Shown here: positions 8,671 through 17,490 of the stretch, in pieces
Numbering within the stretch: the first letter of the stretch is position 1
How the letters are laid out: each line of letters opens with the position of its first letter
DNA from: Bdellovibrio sp. 28-41-41
GTDB taxonomy: Bacteria > Bdellovibrionota > Bdellovibrionia > Bdellovibrionales > Bdellovibrionaceae
Assembly: GCA_002256935.1 (NCBI GenBank)
Contig: NCGL01000040.1
Coordinates: forward strand, 1-64,000
Direction of reading: 5' to 3'
DNA length: 64,000 bases
Notes under the pieces: generated by a model
The model's input: the letters and a program-made list of their open reading frames with translations, nothing else
Told to the model about the DNA's origin: nothing
Database searches by the model: none
Position numbers and translations under genes: made by a program

Positions 8671-9810
8671 CAAAGGTACCTCAAAAATCATATTATTACC
8701 GATTTGTCTGAAAAAATGGTTTTTTTAGGCGGACCAAGACAGGTGGGAAAAACCACGTTTTCTCAGTCGTTGATTGCTCACTACTCCGATGGGCATCCTG
8801 CTTATCTAAATTGGGATGATATTGAAGATCGTAGAAAGATTCAAAAAGGAAATTTTCCTAAAGACGCGAGATTAATTGTTCTAGATGAAATTCATAAATT
8901 TAGCAAATGGCGTGGTCTTGTAAAAGGTTTCTATGATAAACTTAAAAATACGTATCAATTTTTGATTACAGGGTCGGCCAGACTTGATTATTATCGCAAA
9001 GGGGGGGACTCTCTTTTGGGCCGATATCACTACTATCGGATGCATCCACTTAGCCTTCCGGAAGTGGTGAGTTCTTGGCAATCCAAAGACGTGAATAAAA
9101 AAATGACGGATCTTTTAGAATTTGGTGGATTTCCGGAGCCCTATTTGAAGCAGGATGCAACCTCTTTAAACCGCTGGCACAGGCAGCGGCAGGAAAGAAT
9201 TGTTTATTCAGATATTCGCGACTTAGAAAACGTCAAAGAGATTTCAAATATTGAACTTTTGATTCAGGCCCTCCCGGAAAGAGTAGGGTCACCACTATCT
9301 CGCAAAAATTTAGCCCAAGACCTTCAGGTCGATTTTAAAACCGTAGAAAAGTGGATCACTATTCTTGAAAATGTTTATTACTGCTATCGCATTTCGCCTT
9401 ATGGCCCACCGAAAATAAAAGCAGTGAAGAAGGAACAAAAAATATACTTTTGGGATTGGAGCGAGCTAGAGAATACGGGTTCAAAGTGGGAAAATTTTGT
9501 GGCCAGTCATCTGTTGAAGTACTGCCATCTTATTGAAGATACCGAGGGCATTAAGATGGAAATTCGCTTTCTACGCGATGTCGCCGGTCGAGAAATCGAT
9601 TTCGTTGTTCTCAAAAAAGGCAAGCCACTATTTGCAGTGGAATGTAAAACCGGAGAAACAAAAACCTCACCACATTTGAAATACTTTTCCGAAAGGACAA
9701 ATATTCCGATGTTTTATCAAGTGCATCAGGGGACCCGAAGCCAAATGGTATCCGATCGAATTTCAGTACTACCATTCCCTGAGTTTTGCAAAGATCTGAA
9801 TTTGATTTAA
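8659..9810 (+). CDS. AAA (AAA_14) ATPase with DUF4143 domain
   Basis: 383 residues of the widespread AAA_14-DUF4143 family, whose function is poorly defined (defence, toxin-antitoxin and housekeeping roles have been proposed). Walker A GGPRQVGKTT (about 25-34) and Walker B LIVLDEIHKF (about 72-81) are intact, followed by the sensor block FLITGSARLD. The C-terminal region has EIDFVV and FAVECKTGE (about 315-335), which resemble a PD-(D/E)XK nuclease fold. Stand-alone gene with an apparently leaderless promoter. Full length for the family. Confidence 0.85.
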   Translation: MSTLQRYLKNHIITDLSEKMVFLGGPRQVGKTTFSQSLIAHYSDGHPAYLNWDDIEDRRKIQKGNFPKDARLIVLDEIHKFSKWRGLVKGFYDKLKNTYQFLITGSARLDYYRKGGDSLLGRYHYYRMHPLSLPEVVSSWQSKDVNKKMTDLLEFGGFPEPYLKQDATSLNRWHRQRQERIVYSDIRDLENVKEISNIELLIQALPERVGSPLSRKNLAQDLQVDFKTVEKWITILENVYYCYRISPYGPPKIKAVKKEQKIYFWDWSELENTGSKWENFVASHLLKYCHLIEDTEGIKMEIRFLRDVAGREIDFVVLKKGKPLFAVECKTGETKTSPHLKYFSERTNIPMFYQVHQGTRSQMVSDRISVLPFPEFCKDLNLI

Positions 9811-10079
9811 AGCTAAGAGTTCGCCGACCCGACTAGTCATCGACAGAACCTGAGCTTAAATGAACAAAGCCTACTTCCCCATAAAAGTTCTCAAACGCTA
9901 TCTAAATCTGTTTTGACTAAAAGGCTCAGGAGTTAGGCCCAATCTAACAAACAAATTCATTTGGTTTTGTTCAAAAGTTTTACAGATACTTTTTACTGTA
10001 TAAAATATGTCTCCTATATATTTGCATTAACTTACGGTATCTTGCTTTTGAAATTAAATATCTTTTTGAGGTATATTTT

Positions 10080-10487
10080 ATGAAAAAAACATCAATCGTT
10101 CTGGCATTTACTTTATGTGTTGTTTCAATGAAAGCGTTAGCATCGACGACTATTGATTGCAATGGCAATAACAAATCTCTGCAAGTTTCGTTTGACTACA
10201 ATCAAAGCGGTTCAATCCAAGCTCCAGTGAAATTCGGTGATACCGATTCGATGGCCAGTCTTTCTCAAAAGATCCAGGTTGAAGTTACGATAATGCCTAT
10301 TGGTACATATTACTCTGACAAAGAAGTTAGATCTTATAGGGGATATTACCTTGCTGACGATTTAAAGATCGGCTTTGCTATCTCTCAGACATTTGACAGA
10401 AACAACAAAATGGTTCTCGAGTTAAAAAATATTTTTGGGGTAAATCAGCTACCTGTTGGTAAGTGCCTGGTCATGCAAAGCGAATAA
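10080..10487 (+). CDS. Secreted protein of unknown function
   Basis: 135 residues. Residues 1-21 form a signal peptide (KKT, hydrophobic core, cleavage after ALA). The mature part of about 114 residues contains two cysteines, one near the start of the mature chain and one in VGKCLVMQSE at the end, which may form a disulfide. GAGG lies about 9 bases before the ATG. No family recognised. It loosely resembles the secreted protein at 22578-23018 in size, N-terminal cysteine and an ending like PVGKCL / PLGKTDQC. Confidence 0.72.
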   Translation: MKKTSIVLAFTLCVVSMKALASTTIDCNGNNKSLQVSFDYNQSGSIQAPVKFGDTDSMASLSQKIQVEVTIMPIGTYYSDKEVRSYRGYYLADDLKIGFAISQTFDRNNKMVLELKNIFGVNQLPVGKCLVMQSE

Positions 10488-10523
10488 CACTAGTCATCTG
10501 ACTATTGCCAAATCAGGAACACG

Positions 10524-10574
10524 CTAGCTTCTACAGCAATTTACGTTCGAAAAACGCGATTTGTACGAAGCTAG
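10524..10574. repeat. Long hairpin between convergent genes
   Basis: Arms CTAGCTTC (10524-10531) and GAAGCTAG (10567-10574) pair perfectly, and TAC/GTA extends the stem across a one-base bulge. The loop contains a smaller CGTT/AACG hairpin. It sits between the converging genes ending at 10487 and 10623 and has no T-run, so it is not a standard terminator. It could slow transcription from both sides. Confidence 0.35.
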
Positions 10575-10622
10575 AACTAGCAATGGTTTCGTTATTTATT
10601 TTGTGCTCATTCAAATAGACTT

Positions 10623-12263
10623 CTACTGCTGCGCTTGTTTCTTCAAGCGTTCAGATTTGTCTAGGTAATATTCCCAAGATCCGTCATAGATACTCACTTT
10701 GTTTTTATCCACTTCGAATACTCGAGTCGTAATTTCGCGCAAGAAATAGCGATCATGGCTTACGATGATCACTGTTCCTGGGAAATTCTTAACGGCATCA
10801 AGCAATACTTCACGCGAAACGATATCCAAGTGATTCGTCGGCTCATCTAGAACTAATAAATTCACCGGTCGCGCTAAGATACACGCTAAAACCACGCGGC
10901 TTTTTTCGCCGCCGGATAGAACCGAAATTTTCTTATCCGCTTCTTCACCCGAAAACTTAAATGCACCAAGCAATGTTCTGATTTGGCCCATGCCCGCTGT
11001 TGGCAAATGACTATGAACTTCTTCAACGATGGTGCTGTTGGGATCAAGGACATCGAGTGAGTTCTGGCTAAAGTAGCCTAGCTCTATGCTGGCACCCAGT
11101 TGCATGTTGCCTTCAGAGGCTTCTGTTTGTCCTGAGATAATTTTTAGCAATGTAGATTTGCCCGCACCGTTCACGCCGACAACCGCCACGCGATCCAATC
11201 GTTTAACAAGTCCACTGGCTTGAGAGAAAACTAATTTATCTTTTCCTTCGGTGCCTTTCCAAACTTTGGTTAAGTTTGAAAACTTAACGACTTCGTCCCC
11301 ACCACGCGGAGGAACCGGCCATTCAAATTGAATTGTCTTTTCTTCCGCTGGGATTTCGATGCGATCAATTTTTTCTAATTTCTTAACTCGAGATTGAACT
11401 TGAGCCGCATGGGATGCGCGAGCCGCAAAGCGAGCAATGAATTCCTCTTCTTTTGCCAGCATGTCGTCCTGGCGTTTAGCGGCCGCAATCAGTTGTTCCA
11501 TGCGGATTGCTTTTTCTTTTTCGTAGTAATCGTAATTACCCGAGTAAACAGTGATGGTTTGGAATGCTACTTCGACAATTTTGCTAACCAGGCGATTCAT
11601 GAACTCGCGATCATGGCTTGTCATCAAGATCGAGCCTTTAAACTGGCGCAGCCATTCTTCTAACCAAACGATAGATTCTAAATCCAAGTGATTCGTCGGT
11701 TCATCCATTAATAGAACATCTGGATTCAGCAAAAGGATTTTAGCCAGGGCGATACGCATTTTCCAACCACCGCTGAAGCTCTCTGTCGGACGATTGTAAT
11801 CTTCGGGGCCGATACCTAATCCCGTCAGGATTTCCTGAGCACGGTTTTCCAGGTCATAGCCACCCAGGCGTTCGAAATCGGCCTGCATTTCGCCGTACTT
11901 ATCTAGAACCTTCATCATTTCGTCTTCACCCAAATCTGGGTCAGACAAGCGGGCCTCTAAACGTGCGATTTCTTTTTGTAATTCGCTGATTTTGCCGGCG
12001 GATGAGATCACTTCTTGAAGGGCCGTTTTGCCGCCCATTTCCTCGATATTCTGAGAAAAATAGCCCACGACTGTTTTATCAGATTTACTGATCGTTCCGC
12101 CATCAACACCCTCTTCGCCGACGATAATACGGAAAACCGTACTTTTACCTGCGCCGTTAGGGCCAACTAGGCCGATTTTTTCACCGGGGTTAATCTGGAA
12201 GGAAGCGTTCTTATATAGAACTTTGTTCCCGTACTGCTTTGTAATAGAAGATAAATGGATCAT
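10623..12263 (-). CDS. ABC-F family ATPase (Uup/YheS-like)
   Basis: About 546 residues with two ABC ATPase cassettes and no membrane segments. ABC-F proteins act on ribosomes or as translation factors. First cassette: Walker A GPNGAGKST, signature FSGGWKMR, Walker B LLMDEPTNHLD. Second: GVNGAGKST, LSGGEKSRV and LLVLDEPTNHLD. A charged linker lies between them. I place the start at the ATG 12261-12263 because the family begins M-I-x-L-x-x-I-T-K-x-Y-G; a TTG ten codons further upstream (12293) is possible. No strong ribosome binding site at either. Subfamily is not certain. Confidence 0.88.
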   Translation of the reverse strand: MIHLSSITKQYGNKVLYKNASFQINPGEKIGLVGPNGAGKSTVFRIIVGEEGVDGGTISKSDKTVVGYFSQNIEEMGGKTALQEVISSAGKISELQKEIARLEARLSDPDLGEDEMMKVLDKYGEMQADFERLGGYDLENRAQEILTGLGIGPEDYNRPTESFSGGWKMRIALAKILLLNPDVLLMDEPTNHLDLESIVWLEEWLRQFKGSILMTSHDREFMNRLVSKIVEVAFQTITVYSGNYDYYEKEKAIRMEQLIAAAKRQDDMLAKEEEFIARFAARASHAAQVQSRVKKLEKIDRIEIPAEEKTIQFEWPVPPRGGDEVVKFSNLTKVWKGTEGKDKLVFSQASGLVKRLDRVAVVGVNGAGKSTLLKIISGQTEASEGNMQLGASIELGYFSQNSLDVLDPNSTIVEEVHSHLPTAGMGQIRTLLGAFKFSGEEADKKISVLSGGEKSRVVLACILARPVNLLVLDEPTNHLDIVSREVLLDAVKNFPGTVIIVSHDRYFLREITTRVFEVDKNKVSIYDGSWEYYLDKSERLKKQAQQ

Positions 12264-12395
12264 ATAAGCTGCTGGTTTTAACCAGAATTTCAAATTTTTT
12301 CAAAACTTCTTTTTTTTAAAAAAAGGGTCTCGACAGACCGAGTCGCCTATGATAGTCCATGGTACCGATTTAGTAATAAAACCAAGAGGTTCCTA

Positions 12396-12644
12396 ATGAA
12401 AAAAGACATCCACCCAAAAGTAAATGCAGTTGTGTTTAAAGACATTTCTTGCGATTTCCAATTCTTGGGCAACTCAACACTATCTTCAAAAGAAACAATT
12501 AAATGGGAAGATGGTAAAGAGTATCCATTAATCAAAATTGAGATTTCTTCTGCATCTCACCCGTTCTTCACTGGTAAACAGCGTTTACTTGATACTGAAG
12601 GCCGTGTTGATAAATTCAAGAAAAAATACGCTACAACTAAGTAG
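12396..12644 (+). CDS. rpmE2: 50S ribosomal protein L31, type B
   Basis: 82 residues beginning [20 protein letters not shown], with [20 protein letters not shown] near the end, as in L31 of the zinc-free type B. Only one cysteine is present, so the zinc-binding CxxC pairs of type A are missing. AGAGG lies about 6 bases before the ATG. It is followed by a strong terminator, then prfA; L31 beside prfA is a common bacterial arrangement. Confidence 0.93.
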   Translation: MKKDIHPKVNAVVFKDISCDFQFLGNSTLSSKETIKWEDGKEYPLIKIEISSASHPFFTGKQRLLDTEGRVDKFKKKYATTK

Positions 12645-12669
12645 CCACATTCAATTTCATATTTTAGGA

Positions 12670-12704
12670 ATGCGATTAGAAAGAATCTAGTCGCATTTTT
12701 TTTT
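12670..12704 (+). terminator. Rho-independent terminator after rpmE2
   Basis: Stem ATGCGATTAGA/TCTAGTCGCAT (11 pairs including one G-U), loop AAGAA, then a run of nine T. It separates rpmE2 from prfA, although read-through is possible because prfA starts 21 bases later. Confidence 0.85.
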
Positions 12705-12724
12705 ACCTATACTCCGAGGACATT

Positions 12725-13795
12725 ATGTTTTCAAAATTAGATGAAGTTGAATCAAGATATGAACAAGTAAATCTTTCATTACAGCGTCCTGACGTTGCCA
12801 ACGATCAAAAGAAATATCGTGGACTTATGAAAGAGCTAGCTGATTTGGAAAAAGTCGTTGTTTTGTATCGTGAGTATAAGAAAAAAACATCGTCTTTAAA
12901 AGAAACCAAAGAATTGCTAACGGCAGAATCTGATAACGAAATGAAAGATATGTTTCGTGAAGAAATCAGAGACCTTGAATCGACTATTCCTGATTTGGAA
13001 GCTAAATTAAAATTAGCCCTGATTCCTAAAGACCCTAATGATGATAAAAATATTATTCTAGAGATTCGTGCTGGCGCTGGCGGCGATGAAGCTTCATTGT
13101 TCGCAGATGAATTATTCCGAGCGTATGCTTACTACGCTAGTAAAAATGGCTGGAAAGCTGAACTTATATCCTATTCAGCTGGTAACGTTGGCGGAGCTAA
13201 AGAAGTTATTGCCTCTATTTCTGGAGACAGCGTTTATTCTAAATTGAAATATGAAAGCGGTGTTCACCGCGTGCAACGTGTTCCTCAAACGGAAGGCGCT
13301 GGACGCGTACATACGTCTACAATTACGGTAGCTGTTATTCCTGAAGTAGAAGAAGTCGAAGTTAAGATCGATATGAAAGATATCAGAATCGACGTAATGC
13401 GAGCTTCTGGTGCCGGTGGTCAGTCCGTAAATAGAACAGAATCAGCGGTTCGTCTTCATCATGAACCATCTGGTATTATTGTACACTGCCAAGAGGGAAA
13501 ATCGCAGACATCTAATAAAGAAAAAGCGTTTAAGATTCTCTACTCAAAATTGCAAATGCTGGAAGACCAAAAAGTTCTTAAAGAAGCCAGTGATGCGCGA
13601 TTAGAGCAAATCGGAACAGGAGATCGTTCTGAGCGTATTCGTACCTATAATTTTCCACAGACTCGTGTGACTGATCATAGAATTGGTTTGACCACTCATG
13701 CCCTGAATGAAATCATGGCTGGGGACATCAGCATTCTAGTGGATTCACTGATTGCTCATTACCAAGCAGAAGCATTGAAAAAACAAACGAGTTAA
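12725..13795 (+). CDS. prfA: Peptide chain release factor 1
   Basis: 356 residues, the usual RF1 length. RF1 recognises UAA and UAG in the ribosomal A site and triggers peptide release. The GGQ catalytic motif lies in [21 protein letters not shown], and [18 protein letters not shown] marks the preceding core. Its glutamine is the methylation target of PrmC, encoded immediately downstream. CCGAGGA before the ATG is a good ribosome binding site. Only 2 bases separate it from prmC. Confidence 0.96.
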   Translation: MFSKLDEVESRYEQVNLSLQRPDVANDQKKYRGLMKELADLEKVVVLYREYKKKTSSLKETKELLTAESDNEMKDMFREEIRDLESTIPDLEAKLKLALIPKDPNDDKNIILEIRAGAGGDEASLFADELFRAYAYYASKNGWKAELISYSAGNVGGAKEVIASISGDSVYSKLKYESGVHRVQRVPQTEGAGRVHTSTITVAVIPEVEEVEVKIDMKDIRIDVMRASGAGGQSVNRTESAVRLHHEPSGIIVHCQEGKSQTSNKEKAFKILYSKLQMLEDQKVLKEASDARLEQIGTGDRSERIRTYNFPQTRVTDHRIGLTTHALNEIMAGDISILVDSLIAHYQAEALKKQTS

Positions 13796-13797
13796 TT

Positions 13798-14670
13798 ATG
13801 ACCATCAAAGAAGTTCTGGATAAAACCACAACTTTTTTTAAGCAAAAGGGATTTCATTCTCCCCGTTTAGACGCGGAATTAATCCTTGCGCATGGTTTGG
13901 GATTGGAACGTTTGCAGCTGTATCTAAAATTCGATCAGCCACTAAAAGAACCAGAATTAGAAAAGCTGCGAGAGTTAGTTAAGCGCCGCACGACCGGCGA
14001 GCCTATCGCCTACATTCTAGGTAAAAAAGATTTCTACAAAAATAGTTTCGTTGTGAATAAGTCAGTTCTTATTCCGCGTCCAGAAACAGAAACTCTGGTG
14101 GAAATGGCCGCAAACTTTATCGAAAGCAAAAAACCACTCGACGGTTTTCATGTTTTAGATATTGGCGGCGGTTCAGGATGCATTGGTATTTCTTTAGCAA
14201 AAGAATTTCCAGAGATGGCCGTGACTATAATTGAGAAATCAAAAGACGCCGCCGACGTTATCAAGGAAAACATAGCATTAAATCAAGTCAGCAACGTAGC
14301 GGTTTACAACCTAGACGCCGATGATATCGATACATTTGTTCAGCAGCATACGAATGGTAAACCCACATTTGATTTGATCGTATCGAACCCGCCTTATATC
14401 GATATTGAAGATAAGGAAGTAGAAGAGAATGTCAGAAAGTTTGAACCGCAAGAGGCATTGTTTGCGGACGATCGAGGCTATGTTTTTTTAAAAAACTGGG
14501 CGAATAAATATTCATCTTTGTTAAATGAAAACGGCATGATGATTTTTGAAATGGGCTACACGCAAGGTGAAGCTATTTTAGATCATTTAACAAAACTGAA
14601 TATATTTAAATCTGTAAAAATAAAAAAGGACTTAGCTGCGATGGATCGCTTCATTGCTATGGCTAAATAG
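13798..14670 (+). CDS. prmC: Release factor glutamine methyltransferase
   Basis: 290 residues. Methylates the GGQ glutamine of release factors using S-adenosylmethionine. The SAM-binding block VLDIGGGSGCIGISLA (about 118-133) and the catalytic NPPYI motif (about 199) are intact. The N-terminal helical domain includes RRTTGEPIAYILGKKDF. Starts 2 bases after the prfA stop, so it is cotranslated with its substrate. Ends 7 bases before murA. Confidence 0.95.
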   Translation: MTIKEVLDKTTTFFKQKGFHSPRLDAELILAHGLGLERLQLYLKFDQPLKEPELEKLRELVKRRTTGEPIAYILGKKDFYKNSFVVNKSVLIPRPETETLVEMAANFIESKKPLDGFHVLDIGGGSGCIGISLAKEFPEMAVTIIEKSKDAADVIKENIALNQVSNVAVYNLDADDIDTFVQQHTNGKPTFDLIVSNPPYIDIEDKEVEENVRKFEPQEALFADDRGYVFLKNWANKYSSLLNENGMMIFEMGYTQGEAILDHLTKLNIFKSVKIKKDLAAMDRFIAMAK

Positions 14671-14677
14671 GTGACGT

Positions 14678-15931
14678 ATGGACAGAATGGCAGTCTCTGG
14701 TGGACAAATTTTAAATGGCCGCGTGAAAGCAAGTGGCGCGAAAAATTCAGCGCTTAAATTATTATTCTCTACAATCCTAGCTGAAGGAACTCATCAGTTT
14801 AAAAATATTCCTGAATTAAAAGATATCGAATCAACAGCGGCTCTTCTAGAAAGCCTTGGGATTCTGTGCGAGCGTAAAGGTGAGGATTTTCTAGTTCACT
14901 CAAAAAAATTGAATAGTCTGCAAGCGAGCTATGATTTAGTTAGAAAAATGCGTGCTAGTATTTTGTGCCTTGGTCCCATGCTTACTAAATATGGTGAAGC
15001 CGTAGTATCTCTTCCCGGTGGTTGCGCGATTGGATCCCGTCCGATTGATTTACACTTAGATGGCATGCGCGCGCTAGGTGCTGAAATTGAATTAAAAGAA
15101 GGTTTTGTTCACGCTAAAGCAAAGAAATTAAAAGGCGCGACGTTTCTATTTGAAAACGTAACTGTCGGCGGAACTGAAAACATGATGATGGCGGCAGCAT
15201 TAGCGGAAGGTACTACGATTTTAGAAAATGCGGCCAAAGAGCCTGAGATTATTGATCTAGCTGAATACCTAATTAAAATGGGCGCAAAGATCACCGGGCA
15301 CGGAACGTCGATCATGAAAATCGAAGGCGTTGAAAAATTAAAACCAGCATCACATACCGTAATGCCTGATCGTATTGAAGCTGGAACATTATTAATCGCT
15401 GGGGCTATTACTGGCGGCGAAGTGACAGTTGAAAAATGCGTACCTTCACATTTAGATGCTTTATTATTTAAATTAAAAGAAGCGGGATTTAAAATTAGCC
15501 AAACTGACACAACGATGACGGTTGAGCGCGCTAAAACTTGGGAAGCGGTAGATATCACTACATCTCCGTACCCACAGTTCCCAACTGACTTACAAGCGCA
15601 GTTCATGTCGTTGATGTGTGTTGCCAATGGCACCAGCGTGATTTCAGAGACAGTTTTTGAAAATCGCTTTATGCACGTTCAAGAATTGATGCGTTTAGGT
15701 GCTGATATCACTCCTAAAAGCCGAGTAGCTGTTGTTCGCGGAATTCCAAATGGATTAACAGCAGCTCCAGTTATGGCCACTGATTTGCGGGCAAGTGCCT
15801 GCTTAGTGTTAGCAGGCCTTGTCGCCAAAGGTGAAACGGTAGTTAATCGTATTTACCATCTGGATCGTGGTTACGAGAAAATGGAAGATAAGTTAACGTC
15901 GTTAGGTGCTAAAGTAAAACGTATCGTTTGA
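14678..15931 (+). CDS. murA: UDP-N-acetylglucosamine 1-carboxyvinyltransferase
   Basis: 417 residues, normal length. Transfers enolpyruvate from PEP to UDP-GlcNAc, the first committed step of peptidoglycan synthesis, in the cytosol. SGAKNSALKLLFSTILAEG opens the fold, and LPGGCAIGSRPIDLH contains the active-site cysteine that fosfomycin attacks in sensitive enzymes. The C-terminal TDLRASACLVLAGLVAKG is also conserved. It has the cysteine rather than the aspartate variant. Last gene of the prfA-prmC-murA unit; converges on the MBL-fold gene 25 bases later. Confidence 0.96.
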   Translation: MDRMAVSGGQILNGRVKASGAKNSALKLLFSTILAEGTHQFKNIPELKDIESTAALLESLGILCERKGEDFLVHSKKLNSLQASYDLVRKMRASILCLGPMLTKYGEAVVSLPGGCAIGSRPIDLHLDGMRALGAEIELKEGFVHAKAKKLKGATFLFENVTVGGTENMMMAAALAEGTTILENAAKEPEIIDLAEYLIKMGAKITGHGTSIMKIEGVEKLKPASHTVMPDRIEAGTLLIAGAITGGEVTVEKCVPSHLDALLFKLKEAGFKISQTDTTMTVERAKTWEAVDITTSPYPQFPTDLQAQFMSLMCVANGTSVISETVFENRFMHVQELMRLGADITPKSRVAVVRGIPNGLTAAPVMATDLRASACLVLAGLVAKGETVVNRIYHLDRGYEKMEDKLTSLGAKVKRIV

Positions 15932-15956
15932 ATTTTTCTGGGGTCAAATATCTACA

Positions 15957-16997
15957 CTAGTCTGTGTAAGTTTTGGTCTCACCCTCTTGTAGCACTTCAA
16001 AATTGTTAACATTGGCTGCTTTTTTTGCTTTTTCTAAATCGATGACGGGTTGATCCATCGCTTCGTCACTAAATTGGAATGTTCCAAAATGTATTCCGAC
16101 AGATCTTTTGGGAGACAAATCTTGATGAGCTTTTACGGCGTCTTCGGGATTCATATGCGCATCTTGCATAAACCAGCGAGGCTCATACGCTCCGATAGGT
16201 AGCATAGCTAATGTGATATTAGGAAAGCGTTCTTTCGTTTGATTGAAGTGATCTTTGTAGCCAGTGTCACCAGCGAAATAAATCGTTTTATCACCGAACT
16301 CAATCATGAACGAACACCATAGAGCTTCGTTTGTATCTAGAATCGATCGGCGGGACCAATGATGAGATCGCAAAACATGAATTTTAATTCCTAACTCTGG
16401 AACTTCGACAAACTCACCCCAGTCTTTTTCTTGTACGCGTGGTTTTTTAGAAAAATCCAAATAGTGCGCGTTTTTCAAAGGCATTACAAATAAAGGTGAG
16501 AATCTATCGTTCAATTTTTCTAGAGATTTATAATCCATATGATCATAGTGATTGTGTGAAACAAGCACGAGATCAATCGGCGGCAAATTTTCTAATTCTA
16601 AACCCGGAGGACGAAATCGTTTGGGCCCCATAAATTGAAACGGACTTGTACGTGCCGAAAAAACAGGATCAGTAACAATATTAACTAATTTTTTCGGTGT
16701 TTGTACTTGGATCAGAAAAGTAGCGTGATTGATGAATGTCAGAGCAAACTCACCTGGCTTTAGTGTATTTACTGGAGTCGGAGTTTTTTCATTTTTCTGT
16801 TCAAACCAAGTCGCCGAGTTTCTATTCAGTTGCCACTTAAAGAAATCAAAAAATGTTTTGCTCTTTTGATCTACAGGATTAAAGAATTTTTCTCCGTCGA
16901 AATGATCAGACATGGAAGTTCCCCTTGTCGAGCAATGAATTGAAAACACAAGTGAAGTTAGAATTAGAAATCGTTTCAAACAAGTTTGAGCGTGCAT
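15957..16997 (-). CDS. MBL-fold metallohydrolase, NAPE-PLD/UlaG-like, probable lipoprotein
   Basis: 346 residues. The metal-binding motif SHNHYDHMD (HxHxDH), then GDTGYKDH and a later HFGTF give the full metallo-beta-lactamase fold ligand set. GAYEPRWFMQDAHMNPEDAV resembles the N-acyl-phosphatidylethanolamine phospholipase D group, so a phosphodiesterase acting on a lipid is the best guess. The first 22 residues are hydrophobic and end at a cysteine (SIHC), a weak lipobox, suggesting anchoring in the envelope. Stand-alone gene; AGAAAA only weakly serves as a ribosome binding site. Confidence 0.82.
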   Translation of the reverse strand: MHAQTCLKRFLILTSLVFSIHCSTRGTSMSDHFDGEKFFNPVDQKSKTFFDFFKWQLNRNSATWFEQKNEKTPTPVNTLKPGEFALTFINHATFLIQVQTPKKLVNIVTDPVFSARTSPFQFMGPKRFRPPGLELENLPPIDLVLVSHNHYDHMDYKSLEKLNDRFSPLFVMPLKNAHYLDFSKKPRVQEKDWGEFVEVPELGIKIHVLRSHHWSRRSILDTNEALWCSFMIEFGDKTIYFAGDTGYKDHFNQTKERFPNITLAMLPIGAYEPRWFMQDAHMNPEDAVKAHQDLSPKRSVGIHFGTFQFSDEAMDQPVIDLEKAKKAANVNNFEVLQEGETKTYTD

Positions 16998-17036
16998 TTT
17001 CTAGAAGAGTAACCAGGTAATTGATAATAAAAAAGC

Positions 17037-17115
17037 AAAAAAAAAGCCTCTGTGGAGGGGACCAAGAGGCTTTGAAAGACAATCCTGGAGGGGTCCAAAA
17101 GACTGCATTTATAAG
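17037..17115 (-). ncRNA. Candidate small RNA with C-rich loops and terminator
   Basis: Read on the minus strand, a small hairpin TGGA-CCCC-TCCA (about 17096-17085) is followed by a terminator: stem AAAGCCTCT/AGAGGCTTT (17073-17065 and 17051-17043), loop TGGTCCCCTCCAC, then nine T. Both loops expose CCCC(U)CC, which is complementary to Shine-Dalgarno sequences, a design known from trans-acting small RNAs. TTGCCA at 17154-17149 with TAGTAT at 17129-17124 is a possible but over-spaced (19 bases) promoter. It may instead be the 3' tail of the small gene upstream. The terminator is sure; the small-RNA role is inference. Confidence 0.45.
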
Positions 17116-17170
17116 ATTTATCCATACTATGTATAAGAAATTCTTAGCTGGCAACTATTTTTTTCCAGCT

Positions 17171-17332
17171 TTATTTGTTTTGGGTTGACTCTAGAGCTTT
17201 TACTACAGATGGAATCGCTTTTACATTCACTGCTAGTAGCAAAACAAATACTACATAAACTATAACCAAGATTTTCATACGCACATAAATTGTAAAAGCA
17301 ATCAGGAAGCCAATTCTGAGAAGACGTCTCAT
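17171..17332 (-). CDS. Small membrane protein, uncertain
   Basis: From the ATG at 17330-17332 the reading frame gives 53 residues, with two hydrophobic stretches separated by RMK and a short polar tail PSVVKALESTQNK. GGGG precedes the ATG very closely. An upstream start at 17356 adds eight residues. The only support is hydrophobic pattern and the terminator at 17073-17037 downstream. A shorter form starting at the internal M (17278) with one hydrophobic segment is also possible. Confidence 0.35.
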   Translation of the reverse strand: MRRLLRIGFLIAFTIYVRMKILVIVYVVFVLLLAVNVKAIPSVVKALESTQNK

Positions 17333-17490
17333 TACCCCATATCTGTTATATGGCACCTGAGTGCATGGTGAGTTCCAAAACCTAATTTAAACAGAGTTCT
17401 AGTTTGGACCTAGGTTCTAATTTGGAACTGAAACTATTCTTCTTTTGTTGGTTGGCTCATGCATCTTCTAAGATAAGAGTGAGCTCAAAT

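Noticed and set aside
9849-9930. Inverted repeat CCTGAGC/GCTCAGG flanking 68 bases after the DUF4143 gene
   Set aside because: Seven-base arms at this distance occur by chance; no transposase or target duplication is visible.
15109-15633. 174-residue minus-strand frame
   Set aside because: Lies wholly inside murA, which is certain.
16906-17154. 82-residue minus-strand frame over the MBL gene start and the terminator
   Set aside because: It runs through the terminator hairpin and into the MBL gene in another frame, and its composition is not protein-like.
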